A stretch of DNA of 34,203 bases from Kiritimatiellia bacterium (lineage in GTDB: Bacteria; Verrucomicrobiota; Kiritimatiellia; RFP12; UBA1067), in NCBI GenBank assembly GCA_016284515.1, contig JAEEOY010000280.1:1-34203 (forward strand). The letters run 5' to 3'. Below the pieces are notes generated by a model. That model saw only the letters and a program-made list of their open reading frames with translations. It was not told where the DNA came from and made no database searches. This document shows positions 1 through 7,966 of this stretch, piece by piece (the stretch's first letter is position 1; each line of letters begins with the position of its first letter). Both the position numbers and the translations under genes were made by a program.

Positions 1-981
1 GCCAAGGGCGTGGAGGAAATTCGTGTTCTTGACATAGCCGACTTCGACTATCCCGAGAAGGGCGAGAGCTGGCTCAAGTTCACGCTCGGGGATGTCCGCG
101 ATGTCGCGGCTGTCGAGAAGTGCGTCGAGGGATGCGACGTCGTCGTGCACTGCGCGGCGGCGCTTCCGCTGTACTCCGAGCACGACATTTTCACTACCGA
201 GGTCGACGGATGCCGCAACGTGCTCGCCGCGTGCCGCAAGTTCGGCTGCGACCGCATGGTGCAGATTTCCTCGACGGCGGTCTACGGAGTCCCTAAGAAG
301 CATCCGATCTACGAGACCGATCCCCTCATTGGCGTCGGGCCCTATGGCCAGGCTAAGATCGACGCGGAGGACATTTGCCGCGAGGCGATCAAGGAAGGGT
401 ACTGCGTCTCGATCATCCGTCCGAAGAGCTTCATAGGTCCCGAGCGCCTCGGCGTCTTCGCGCTTTTCTACGACTGGGCGTACACGGGGCACGGCTTCCC
501 GATGATCGGCAGCGGCAACAACCGCTACCAGCTCATGGACGTCGACGATCTCGACCACGCCATCTGGAACGCGATGACGTATCCGAAGGACAAGGTCGCG
601 ACCGAGTTCAACATCGGCGCGAAGGAGTTCACGACGATGAAGGAGGACTACCAGGCTGTCCTCGACCATGCGGGCCATGGGAAGAAGATTCGCGGCACGC
701 CGGTGAAGCCGATTGTCTTCATCCTCCGCATCCTCGAGAAGCTCCATCTCTCGCCCCTCTATCCGTGGGTCTACGAGACGGCCTCGACCGACTCGTTCGT
801 CTCGATCGAGAAGGCGGAGAGGATACTCGACTTCAAGCCGCAGCACTCCAACAAGCAGGCGCTCATCCGCAACTACGACTGGTATGTAGCGCACCTTGAC
901 GAGTTCAAGGGCAAGTCCGGCGTCTCGCACCGCGTCCCCTGGAAGCAGGGCCTCCTCGCCTGCGCCAAGTGGTTCTTCTGA
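1..981 (+). CDS. NAD-dependent epimerase/dehydratase family protein (5' partial)
   Basis: This is an extended short-chain dehydrogenase/reductase, the family of sugar-nucleotide epimerases and 3-beta-HSD-like enzymes. The frame is open from base 1, and the glycine-rich Rossmann motif expected in the first 15 residues is missing, so the true start lies outside the window; the GTG at 10 is not the start. Visible family signatures are VVHCAA (after strand 4), the serine strand SSTAVYG, and the catalytic pair in YGQAK (Tyr-x-x-x-Lys), followed by IIRPKSFIGP. A C-terminal substrate domain follows, giving 326 visible residues. The substrate cannot be told from sequence. It ends 35 bp before polA, which has its own promoter. 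Family assignment is secure, specific function is not. Confidence 0.85.
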   Translation, partial: AKGVEEIRVLDIADFDYPEKGESWLKFTLGDVRDVAAVEKCVEGCDVVVHCAAALPLYSEHDIFTTEVDGCRNVLAACRKFGCDRMVQISSTAVYGVPKKHPIYETDPLIGVGPYGQAKIDAEDICREAIKEGYCVSIIRPKSFIGPERLGVFALFYDWAYTGHGFPMIGSGNNRYQLMDVDDLDHAIWNAMTYPKDKVATEFNIGAKEFTTMKEDYQAVLDHAGHGKKIRGTPVKPIVFILRILEKLHLSPLYPWVYETASTDSFVSIEKAERILDFKPQHSNKQALIRNYDWYVAHLDEFKGKSGVSHRVPWKQGLLACAKWFF

Positions 982-1006
982 CCGACCGGCGGATTTTTGC
1001 TATACT
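978..1006 (+). promoter_or_regulatory. polA promoter with extended -10
   Basis: CTGACC (978-983), a 17-nt spacer and TATACT (1001-1006), preceded by TGC, giving an extended -10. Only 10 nt separate the -10 from the polA ATG at 1017, and no Shine-Dalgarno lies between, so transcription should begin within a few bases of the start codon. Confidence 0.65.
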
Positions 1007-1016
1007 ATAGCCCTGT

Positions 1017-3761
1017 ATGGGCAAGCTATTCATCATCGACATGATGCCCTTTCTCTACAAAGGGCATTTCGTTTTTCTGAGAAACCCGCGCATGACGTCG
1101 ACGGGGATCAACACCTCCGCGCTGTTAGGGCTCGCCTCGGGGCTTCAGTCGATCCTCAAGCGCGAGAAGCCGACTCACGCCGTCCTCGCGATGGACCCCG
1201 GCGGCCCGACGTTCCGCCACAGGGCGTACGCGCCCTACAAGGCGCAACGCCAGAAGATGCCCGAGGACCTTGCGGCGTCCATCCCGTACGCCTTCGAGCT
1301 CGCCGAGGCGCTGAGGATCCCCGTCGTGCGCGTCGAAGACTTCGAGGCGGACGACGTGATGGGCACGCTCGCAGTGAAGGGAGCGGCCGCGGGTTTCGAC
1401 GTCTACATGGCGACGCCCGACAAGGACGCCGCGCAGCTCGTGCGCCCCGGCGTGAAGCTCTACCGCCCCGCGCACGCGGGCGACGCCGCGGAGATATACG
1501 ACGAGGCGAAGGTGTGCGAGCACTGGCACCTGCGCGAGCCCCGCCAGATGATCGACTACCTCGCGCTCGCCGGCGACGCGTCCGACAACATCCCCGGGAT
1601 CCGCGGCGTCGGTGAGAAGACCGCCGCGGATCTCCTCTCGCGCTTCGGCGACGTCGAGGGGATCATCGCGAACGCGGCGTCCCTCAAGGGCAAGCTCGCG
1701 GAGAAGGTCGCGAACGGAAAGGACGACGCGACGATCTCGAAGTTCCTCACGACGATCCGCACGGACGTCCCGATCGAGCCCGACTGGGATGCCTACCGCC
1801 TCGACGGAATCGACCGCGGCAAACTCGCCGCGGTGTGCGCGAAGTTCGAGCTCAACCGCCTCGCGAAGGAGCTGCTCGGCGATGACGCCGGTTCTGCGGC
1901 GAAGAGCGCGCAGGAAGGCGCCGCCGCGTCTCCCGTCTCGAGTCTCTCGTCCATAGCGGACGTTCCCCACGAATACCGCCACGTCACGACCGAGGCGGAG
2001 GCGCAGGAGCTTTTCGCGGAGCTGATGAAGCGCGAGCGCATCGCGTTCGACACCGAGACCGCCGCGCGCGAGCCGGGGATGAGCGCGACGGACGCGAAGA
2101 CGTGCCGGCTTCTCGGCTTCTCGCTATGCGCCGAGCCGGGGAAGGCGTGGTACATAGACGCCGGACTCGTCGACATCTTCCGTTCGCTCTTCGCCGACCC
2201 TTCGAAGACGCTCGTCGGACACAACGTCAAGTTCGACCGCACCGTCCTCCACCGCTACGGAATCGGCTTCGCGTCCGTCCCGCACGACACGATGCTCGCG
2301 CACTACTGCATGGACGCCGCTGCGCGGCACGGACTCAAGGAGCTCTCAGAGCAGATCCTCGGCTACAGGATGATCCGCTTCGAGGACGTCGCGGGCGAGC
2401 AGGAGCGCGGCAAGCCCGAGCCCACGCTCGAGGGGAAGGACGAGAAGCTCGTCACCGACTACGCCGCGGAAGACGCCGACGTCACGCTGCGACTGGAGGA
2501 TGCGCTCCGTCCGAAGGTGCCCGTCGCCGCGCCGCCGCTTCCCAATGCGCTTGCGGACGTCGAGGAGCCGCTTGTGAAGATCCTCATCGACATGGAGCGC
2601 GAGGGCGTGCGGATCGACGTCGAGGCGCTGAAGGCGTATGGACGCGAGCTCGACCGCGAGATACTCGGCATCACGCAGCAGATACTTTCCCATTCCGGCC
2701 CCGACTTCAACCCGGACAGCCCCAAGCAGCTCGGCGAACTCCTCTTCGGAAAGCTCGGGCTCGCCGGCGGGAAGAAGACGGCGAGCGGACAGTTCTCGAC
2801 GGACGAGAAGACGCTTTCGAAGCTCGCGGGGGAGCATCCGATAATACCGCTGATCCTCGAGTACCGTGCCTGCACGAAGCTGAAGTCCACGTACGTCGAC
2901 AAGTTGCCGACGCTCATTGACGAGAACGGACGCGTCCACACGACCTACGCGCAGGCGTTCACCGAGACGGGGCGCCTCAGCTCGTCCGATCCGAACCTGC
3001 AGAACATCCCGATCCGCACCGAGCGCGGCAAGCTCATCCGCAAGGCGTTCGTGGCGCGCGACGCGAAGCACGTCCTCATCTCTGCCGACTACTCGCAGAT
3101 CGAGCTGAGGCTCATGGCGGCGATGTCCGGCGACGCGGCGATGCTCGAGGCGTTCCGCCGCGGGGAGGACATCCACCGCGACACGGCGAGCCGCGTGTAC
3201 GACGTGATGCCCGCGTTCGTGACGCCCGAGCAGCGCGCGAAGTGCAAGATGGTCAACTTCGGCATCATTTACGGCATCTCGGCGTTCGGACTCTCCCAGC
3301 GGCTGAAGGTGCCGCGCAAGGAGGCGGCGGACTTGATCGAGGCGTACTTCAAGCTGTATCCGAAGGTGCGGGACTACATGGAGTCGTCCGTCGCGAAGGC
3401 TCGCGAGAAGGGCTATGCGGAGACTGTGCTCGGCAGGCGGCGCACGCTGCGGGACATCAACTCCCGCAACGCGACCGCCCGCCAGGCGGCGGAGCGCGAC
3501 GCGATGAACACGCCGATACAGGGCTCCGCCGCGGACCTCATCAAGGTCGCGATGGTGAAAGTCGACCGCGCGCTGAGGACCGAGGGGCTGCGCACGAAGA
3601 TGGTGCTCCAGATCCACGACGAACTCGTCTTCGACGTGCCGCGCGAGGAGGTGGAGAGGGTGAAGGAAATCGTGACGCGCGAGATGACGACGGCTCTCGA
3701 CTTCGGCGTTCCGCTCGAGGTCGGCATTGGCGTGGGCGACAACTGGCTTGAGGCGCACTGA
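1017..3761 (+). CDS. polA: DNA polymerase I
   Basis: This is a full three-domain Pol I (914 residues, close to the 928 of E. coli) for Okazaki-fragment maturation and repair synthesis in the cytoplasm. The N-terminal 5' nuclease (about 1-290) shows EADDVMG, TPDKDAAQLV and GDASDNIPGIRGVGEKTA. The 3'-5' proofreading domain (about 315-500) appears active: DTET (Exo I), GHNVKFDR (Exo II) and YAAEDADV (Exo III). The polymerase domain has motif A DYSQIELRLMA, motif B KMVNFGIIYG and motif C QIHDELVFDV. The start is fixed because IIDMMPFLY just after Met1 aligns with the metal-binding beginning of the nuclease. There is no Shine-Dalgarno, and the promoter -10 is 10 nt upstream, so the message is probably leaderless. 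Confidence 0.97.
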   Translation: MGKLFIIDMMPFLYKGHFVFLRNPRMTSTGINTSALLGLASGLQSILKREKPTHAVLAMDPGGPTFRHRAYAPYKAQRQKMPEDLAASIPYAFELAEALRIPVVRVEDFEADDVMGTLAVKGAAAGFDVYMATPDKDAAQLVRPGVKLYRPAHAGDAAEIYDEAKVCEHWHLREPRQMIDYLALAGDASDNIPGIRGVGEKTAADLLSRFGDVEGIIANAASLKGKLAEKVANGKDDATISKFLTTIRTDVPIEPDWDAYRLDGIDRGKLAAVCAKFELNRLAKELLGDDAGSAAKSAQEGAAASPVSSLSSIADVPHEYRHVTTEAEAQELFAELMKRERIAFDTETAAREPGMSATDAKTCRLLGFSLCAEPGKAWYIDAGLVDIFRSLFADPSKTLVGHNVKFDRTVLHRYGIGFASVPHDTMLAHYCMDAAARHGLKELSEQILGYRMIRFEDVAGEQERGKPEPTLEGKDEKLVTDYAAEDADVTLRLEDALRPKVPVAAPPLPNALADVEEPLVKILIDMEREGVRIDVEALKAYGRELDREILGITQQILSHSGPDFNPDSPKQLGELLFGKLGLAGGKKTASGQFSTDEKTLSKLAGEHPIIPLILEYRACTKLKSTYVDKLPTLIDENGRVHTTYAQAFTETGRLSSSDPNLQNIPIRTERGKLIRKAFVARDAKHVLISADYSQIELRLMAAMSGDAAMLEAFRRGEDIHRDTASRVYDVMPAFVTPEQRAKCKMVNFGIIYGISAFGLSQRLKVPRKEAADLIEAYFKLYPKVRDYMESSVAKAREKGYAETVLGRRRTLRDINSRNATARQAAERDAMNTPIQGSAADLIKVAMVKVDRALRTEGLRTKMVLQIHDELVFDVPREEVERVKEIVTREMTTALDFGVPLEVGIGVGDNWLEAH

Positions 3762-3797
3762 CGCTGCGTCTTGCCAGGTCTTCCGGCTTCCCCGGCT

Positions 3798-3827
3798 TTT
3801 GCATGCCGAGGTCATTGCTTTGCATGC
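3798..3827 (+). repeat. TTTGCATGC direct repeat, 21-bp phasing, upstream of dxr promoter
   Basis: TTTGCATGC occurs at 3798-3806 and again at 3819-3827, exactly 21 bp apart (two helical turns). The downstream copy ends 24 bp before the extended -10 of dxr. The GCATGC core is itself palindromic. Position and phasing suit a regulator binding site; no regulator is identified. Confidence 0.5.
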
Positions 3828-3851
3828 ACAGCGGCGGTGGCCGTGCGAATA

Positions 3852-3860
3852 TGGTATAAT
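3852..3860 (+). promoter_or_regulatory. dxr promoter, extended -10
   Basis: TGG followed by a perfect TATAAT (3855-3860). No convincing -35 hexamer is present at the right spacing, as expected for extended -10 promoters. Transcription would start near 3867, giving a leader of about 54 nt that opens with a short hairpin, GCGGC (3871-3875) pairing with GCCGC (3881-3885). Confidence 0.65.
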
Positions 3861-3920
3861 TTTCAAGAAAGCGGCGCTGTGCCGCATACGGGAAGAAAAT
3901 TTGAAACGCGAAGGCAATTG

Positions 3921-4988
3921 ATGAGCAGGCGGATTGTGATTCTGGGCGCTACGGGGTCGATCGGGATGAACGCGATCGACGTCGTGCGTTCGCATTCGGA
4001 CGAATTCAGCGTCGCGGCGGTTGCCGCGCACCGGTCGAGGGAGAAGTGCGAGGCGCTGGCCCGCGAGCTCGGCTGCCGTTCGTATGTGGGCGAGGACGCG
4101 GCGCTGCGCGCGGTCGAGGAGAGCGACGCGGACATCTGCCTCGTGGCGACCGTCGGGATGTCCGGGCTCAAGCCGACGCTTGCGGCGATCGAGAAGGGCA
4201 TGGACGTCGCTCTCGCGACCAAGGAGGTCATGGTGATGGCGGGCGAGTTCGTGACGCGGCGCGCGAGAGAGAAGGGTGTGCGCATGCTCCCGGTCGACAG
4301 CGAGCACTCGGCTATATTCCAGTGCCTCCAGGGCTCGCCGCGCGAGTCGGTCGAGCGTCTCGTCCTAACGGCGTCAGGAGGTCCGTTCCTCGACGGCCCC
4401 GCGGACCTCTCGTCCGTCACTGTCGAGCAGGCTCTCAACCATCCGCGCTGGAGCATGGGCCCCAAGGTGACGGTCGACTCGTCGACGATGATGAACAAGG
4501 GCTTTGAGATCCTGGAGGCGCGCTGGCTCTTCGACGTGCCCGTGGAGAAGATAGACGTCGTTGTGCATCCCGAGTCGATAGTCCATTCGCTCGTCACGTT
4601 CTCGGACGGCGCGACGCTCGCGCAGCTCTCGCCGCCGGACATGCGCGTGGCGATACAGTACGCGCTGACGTGGCCTGGGCGGCTCGCCTCGGAGCGCGCG
4701 GCGCTGGATCTTGCCGCGCTCGGCGCGCTCACGTTTCGCAGGCCGGACCCGGTGAGGTTTCCGTGCCTGCGCCTCGTGAAGGAGGCGTGCGCGCGCGGCG
4801 GATGTGCCGCGGCCGTTCTCGCGGCGGCGGACGAGTGGGCGGTGGGCGCGTTCCTCAAGGGACGCATCGGATACACCGACATCGCGAAAACGGTCGAGGA
4901 GTGCCTTGATGCCGCGCCGGAGATCCCTTGCGACTCGCTCGACGCGGTCTGGGAGGCGAACGACTGGGTGTGGCGCCGTCTCGGGTAA
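3921..4988 (+). CDS. dxr: 1-deoxy-D-xylulose 5-phosphate reductoisomerase
   Basis: This is the second enzyme of the MEP isoprenoid pathway, converting DXP to MEP with NADPH and a divalent metal. The 355-residue product has the NADPH motif GATGSIG near the start, a KE pair in LATKEVMVMAG (usually ANKE), the metal/substrate segment PVDSEHSAIFQCL, ASGGPF, HPRWSMGPKVTVDSSTMMNK and VVHPESIVHS. Length is slightly below the usual 380-400. The start at 3921 is chosen because GAAGG (3910-3914) lies 6 nt upstream and the Rossmann motif follows at once; a longer open frame to 3771 would run through the promoter. It stands alone with its own extended -10 promoter. Confidence 0.95.
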   Translation: MSRRIVILGATGSIGMNAIDVVRSHSDEFSVAAVAAHRSREKCEALARELGCRSYVGEDAALRAVEESDADICLVATVGMSGLKPTLAAIEKGMDVALATKEVMVMAGEFVTRRAREKGVRMLPVDSEHSAIFQCLQGSPRESVERLVLTASGGPFLDGPADLSSVTVEQALNHPRWSMGPKVTVDSSTMMNKGFEILEARWLFDVPVEKIDVVVHPESIVHSLVTFSDGATLAQLSPPDMRVAIQYALTWPGRLASERAALDLAALGALTFRRPDPVRFPCLRLVKEACARGGCAAAVLAAADEWAVGAFLKGRIGYTDIAKTVEECLDAAPEIPCDSLDAVWEANDWVWRRLG

Positions 4989-5023
4989 AGGGTCCGGGGA
5001 CGGTGGTCCGCTTGTCGGATTTT

Positions 5024-5032
5024 TGGTATAAT
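5024..5032 (+). promoter_or_regulatory. Cyclophilin promoter, extended -10
   Basis: TGG followed by a perfect TATAAT (5027-5032), ending 7 nt before the ATG at 5040. Transcription should begin at or next to the start codon; there is no Shine-Dalgarno. Confidence 0.65.
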
Positions 5033-5039
5033 ACGCTGC

Positions 5040-5534
5040 ATGAAAGCGACAATTGAGACTTCGAAGGGGACCATAACCCTCGAGCTTGACGAAAAGAGGG
5101 CGCCGAAGACGGTGGCCAACTTCGCGGAATACGCGCGGGGCGGCTTCTACGACGGCACCATCTTCCACCGTGTCATCGACGGATTCATGATCCAGGGCGG
5201 GGGCTTCACCCGTGACATGAACCAGAAGGAGACGCGCGACGCCATAGCGATCGAGTCCATGAACGGGCTCAGCAACGCGCGCGGCACCATCGCGATGGCC
5301 CGCACGATGGATCCCAACTCGGCGACGAGCCAGTTCTTCATCAACCTCGTAGACAACAACTTCCTCGACTTCACCTCGCCCACCGTCCGCGGATACGGCT
5401 ATGCCGTGTTCGGGCACGTTACTGACGGCATGGAAGTGGTCGACGCGATCGCGAAGGTCCGCACCGGCTCGGTCGGTCCGTACGAAAACGTCCCGTCCGA
5501 GGCGGTGCTCATCCGAAAAATATCCGTCGCCTGA
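5040..5534 (+). CDS. Cyclophilin-type peptidyl-prolyl cis-trans isomerase
   Basis: A compact single-domain cyclophilin (164 residues) that catalyses proline cis-trans isomerisation. Hallmarks are FHRVIDGFMIQGGGFT with the catalytic Arg after FH, then GTIAMARTMDPNSATSQFFI and the later FGHVTDGMEVVD. It has no signal peptide, so it is probably cytoplasmic. The ATG follows the -10 element by 7 nt without a ribosome binding site, which suggests a leaderless message. The start is supported because MKATIETSKGTITLEL aligns with the normal cyclophilin N terminus. The next gene has a separate promoter. Confidence 0.95.
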   Translation: MKATIETSKGTITLELDEKRAPKTVANFAEYARGGFYDGTIFHRVIDGFMIQGGGFTRDMNQKETRDAIAIESMNGLSNARGTIAMARTMDPNSATSQFFINLVDNNFLDFTSPTVRGYGYAVFGHVTDGMEVVDAIAKVRTGSVGPYENVPSEAVLIRKISVA

Positions 5535-5537
5535 CGG

Positions 5538-5566
5538 TTGCCAAATCGCCGAGAAAAGCATATAAT
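5538..5566 (+). promoter_or_regulatory. Promoter of the 14-residue-repeat protein operon
   Basis: TTGCCA (5538-5543), a 17-nt spacer and a perfect TATAAT (5561-5566). This is the best classical sigma70 match in the window and lacks the TGn extension. The leader is about 28 nt and contains AGGAG (5587-5591) 9 nt before the ATG. Confidence 0.75.
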
Positions 5567-5600
5567 AGTCATCACATAAACAACTCAGGAGTCTAAATCC

Positions 5601-6197
5601 ATGAAGAAACTGTTCCCCCTGGCGCTCGTCGCCGCGTTTGCCGTCCCGCTCTGCGCGGCCACTGCCGCTTCGGATGCCGAAACCGACGAACTGGACATAG
5701 AAGAAGACAACGAGCTTGCGGTCAAGGTCGACGCGCCCCGCAAGAACGCGGCGACGTGGCCTGCGTTCATCGGAGTGTGGGAGTTCCCCGAGACGCCCGA
5801 TCTCGTCGGCGTCAGGCTCACGATTCCGTGGTCCACGAAGCAGGAGAACGTCACCGGTGTCGACGTCGGCTTCTGGGGTAGGTCCGAGTACTTCGAGGGC
5901 TTCCAGTTCAACATCCTCAGGAACGACGTCAAGGATTCCTGCGCGGGCGTTCAGTGCGGCGTGTACAACTCCGTCGCGCGCGGCGACCTGTTCGGCATCC
6001 AGGTCGGCTTCTGGAACGAGTCGCTCAGCCACCGCGGCATCCAGTTCGGATTCATCAACGTGTCCGGCGACTCGCAGGGCTTCCAGGTCGGCCTCATCAA
6101 CCGCAGCGAGACGATGTACGGCTTCCAGCTCGGTCTCATCAACATCATCCGCGACGCGGAGTTCCAGTTCATGCCGGTGCTCAACGTCGGCTTCTGA
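5601..6197 (+). CDS. Secreted 14-residue-repeat protein, LA_2272-like
   Basis: A 198-residue protein with a clear signal peptide (MKKLFPLALVAAFAVPLCAA, cleavage around residue 21-23) and an acidic linker. A repetitive domain fills the second half. From about residue 90 the chain is a series of G-[FIV]-Q-x-G-[FLV]-[IWY]-N units; the best run, GIQVGFWNESLSHR, GIQFGFINVSGDSQ and GFQVGLINRSETMY, has an exact 14-residue period. The pattern resembles the LA_2272-type surface-repeat proteins of Leptospira and should fold as a regular beta structure, probably at the outer membrane or in the periplasm. Function is unknown. It leads an apparent operon with the DUF1015 and DUF2062 genes (9-nt gap, then overlap). 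Confidence 0.75.
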   Translation: MKKLFPLALVAAFAVPLCAATAASDAETDELDIEEDNELAVKVDAPRKNAATWPAFIGVWEFPETPDLVGVRLTIPWSTKQENVTGVDVGFWGRSEYFEGFQFNILRNDVKDSCAGVQCGVYNSVARGDLFGIQVGFWNESLSHRGIQFGFINVSGDSQGFQVGLINRSETMYGFQLGLINIIRDAEFQFMPVLNVGF

Positions 6198-6206
6198 CAC
6201 AACAAG

Positions 6207-7400
6207 ATGAACATCCATCCATTCGCGGCCGTGAGGCCGAACAAGAAGGACGCGGCTCTGGTCGCGTCCGTTCCTTATGACGTCGTCGACACGGCGGAGG
6301 CGAAGGCCCTCGCCGCCGGCAACCCCAAGAGCTTCCTGCACGTGTCGCGTCCGGAGATAGACCTCGCGGACGGCACTGACTGCTCCTCGCCCGAGGCGTA
6401 CGCCCAGGCGAAGAAGGCGCTCGACGCGCTTGTCGCGGACGGCACGCTCGTCAGGGACTCCGAGCCGAAGTTCTACGCGTACCGCCAGACTATGGGCTCG
6501 CACAGCCAGACCGGCATCGTCGCGACCTTCGACACGCAGGACTACCTCGCGGGCGTCCTCAAGCAGCACGAGAAGACGCGCAAGGACAAGGAAGACGACC
6601 GCACGCGCCACATCGAGACGCTGCAGGCGCACACGGGCCCCGCGTTCCTCACCTACCGCGACGACAAGGCGATCGACGAGATCGTCGCCGACGCGTGCAG
6701 GCGCGAGCCGCTCTACGACTTCGTCGCGGACGACGGCATCGGCCACACGGTGTGGGAGATCGCGTCCGCCTCGTCCTGCATGGGCGACGAGCTCCAGGAG
6801 CTCTTCGCGCGCATCCCCGTCGCCTACATCGCGGACGGACACCACCGCAGCGCGGCGGCGTCGCGCTACGCGAAGGAGCGCGGCTTCGAAGGCGAGAGCC
6901 GCTGGTTCCTCGCCGTCGCGTTCCCCGCGAGCCAGCTGAAGATCCTCGCGTACAACCGCCTCGTCGCGGACCTCAACGGCCTCTCCGACTACGAGTTCAT
7001 GTCCCGCGTGAGCGAGAACTTCACGATCGGGCAGAAGGGCGCGCGCAACTGCCGCATGTACTTCCGCGGGAAGTGGATCGACCTCTCGTGGGACATCCCC
7101 GCGGGATCGGACGTCGTCTCGTCGCTCGACGTGAGCTATCTGCAGGACAAGCTTCTCGCGCCCGTGCTCGGCATAGGCGATCCGCGCACCGACAAGCGCA
7201 TCTCGTTCATGGGCGGAATCCGCGGAGACGCCGCGCTTGCCGCCAAGGTCGACTCCGGCGAGAACGCCGTCGCGTTCGCGATGGAGCCGGTCACGGTCGA
7301 GGAGATGATGGCCATAGCGGACGCCGGGGCGATCATGCCGCCGAAGTCCACGTGGTTCGAGCCCAAGCTCAGGTCCGGACTCTTCGTGCACACGGTCTAG
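6207..7400 (+). CDS. DUF1015 family protein
   Basis: A 397-residue protein of the DUF1015 family, recognised by the N terminus (HPFAAVRPNKKDAALVASVPYDVV), the segment LKQHEKTRKDKEDDRTRHIE, and IADGHHRSAAASRYAKERG, whose GHHR core is a family hallmark. The biochemical role is not established; a conserved cluster of His, Arg and Asp suggests an enzyme. There is no signal peptide or membrane segment. It begins 9 nt after the preceding stop without a strong Shine-Dalgarno, and its stop codon overlaps the next gene's GTG, so it is probably cotranscribed with both neighbours. Confidence 0.88.
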   Translation: MNIHPFAAVRPNKKDAALVASVPYDVVDTAEAKALAAGNPKSFLHVSRPEIDLADGTDCSSPEAYAQAKKALDALVADGTLVRDSEPKFYAYRQTMGSHSQTGIVATFDTQDYLAGVLKQHEKTRKDKEDDRTRHIETLQAHTGPAFLTYRDDKAIDEIVADACRREPLYDFVADDGIGHTVWEIASASSCMGDELQELFARIPVAYIADGHHRSAAASRYAKERGFEGESRWFLAVAFPASQLKILAYNRLVADLNGLSDYEFMSRVSENFTIGQKGARNCRMYFRGKWIDLSWDIPAGSDVVSSLDVSYLQDKLLAPVLGIGDPRTDKRISFMGGIRGDAALAAKVDSGENAVAFAMEPVTVEEMMAIADAGAIMPPKSTWFEPKLRSGLFVHTV

Positions 7401-7888
7401 TGGCGGGGTTCGGCGAGTACTGGCGCAGGCTCAAGACCAGGATGGTCAAGGAGCAGCTTCCGCCCGAGGACATCGCGGCGGGATGGGCCCTCGGCGTGTT
7501 CGTCGGCTGCGCAGTGCCGTTTGGGCTTCAGCTCATAATATCGATACCGCTGGCGATGATGATGCGCGTCTCCAAGGTCGGCGCGACCTTGGGGACGTTC
7601 ATCACGAACCCGGTGTCGATATTCTTCATCTATCCGGCCCAGACCTTCGTTGTAAACAGGCTTCTCTTCAGAGGCTCGCTCACGTACGCGAAGCTCGCCG
7701 GGACGGAATGGACCTGGGTCGCAGTCAGACGGCTCGGCGCGGAGGTGATGGCGTCGTTCTTCCTCGGAGGATTCCTCCTTGCGATCGTGCTCACTCCGCT
7801 TGCCTATTTCTCCGTTAAGCGCATTGTGATTCGCGCCCGCGCCCTGCGCGAGCGGCGCGCTCGCAGGAAGAGGCTTGCTGGCGCATAG
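7400..7888 (+). CDS. DUF2062 domain membrane protein
   Basis: A 162-residue membrane protein of the DUF2062 family. It shows the amphipathic entry QLPPEDIAAGWALGVFVGCA, a first hydrophobic hairpin (about residues 27-55), the family signature TFITNPVSIFFIYPAQT, and a second hydrophobic pair (about 113-136) before a strongly basic tail (RARALRERRARRKRL). The start is GTG at 7400, inside TAGTG, so stop and start overlap by one base and translation is coupled to the DUF1015 gene. No function is established; related proteins are inner-membrane and often sit near envelope genes. Confidence 0.85.
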   Translation: MAGFGEYWRRLKTRMVKEQLPPEDIAAGWALGVFVGCAVPFGLQLIISIPLAMMMRVSKVGATLGTFITNPVSIFFIYPAQTFVVNRLLFRGSLTYAKLAGTEWTWVAVRRLGAEVMASFFLGGFLLAIVLTPLAYFSVKRIVIRARALRERRARRKRLAGA

Positions 7889-7889
7889 C

Positions 7890-7907
7890 CCCCCACGGGG
7901 GTGGGGG
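7890..7907 (+). terminator. GC-rich hairpin after the DUF2062 gene
   Basis: CCCCCAC (7890-7896) pairs perfectly with GTGGGGG (7901-7907) around a GGGG loop, 2 nt after the stop codon. No U-tract follows, so if it terminates transcription it would need Rho or act only as a 3'-end stabiliser. Confidence 0.4.
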
Positions 7908-7927
7908 TGGCGCTCCCCGCTCATGCA

Positions 7928-7936
7928 TGATACAAT
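7928..7936 (+). promoter_or_regulatory. Promoter of the GH43/GH36 operon, extended -10
   Basis: TGA followed by TACAAT (7931-7936), with no clear -35 hexamer. The leader to the ATG at 7967 would be about 24 nt and has no recognisable Shine-Dalgarno. Confidence 0.5.
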
Positions 7937-7966
7937 GTTGGCATAAGATTTAGCAACAACCAGAAC

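Noticed and set aside
3771-3920. N-terminal extension of dxr
   Set aside because: It would contain the promoter and an unrelated Cys/Ala-rich sequence; the Shine-Dalgarno and Rossmann motif favour 3921.
2346-4307. Minus-strand open frame of about 650 codons across polA and the dxr start
   Set aside because: It crosses the dxr promoter and two certain genes, and no domain is visible.
4374-7391. A very long open frame on the minus strand (about 1000 codons) antisense to dxr, the cyclophilin and the DUF1015 gene
   Set aside because: It lies opposite several well-identified genes, is rich in Arg/Asp/Glu/Val/His as expected from reversed GC-rich codons, and has no recognisable motif.
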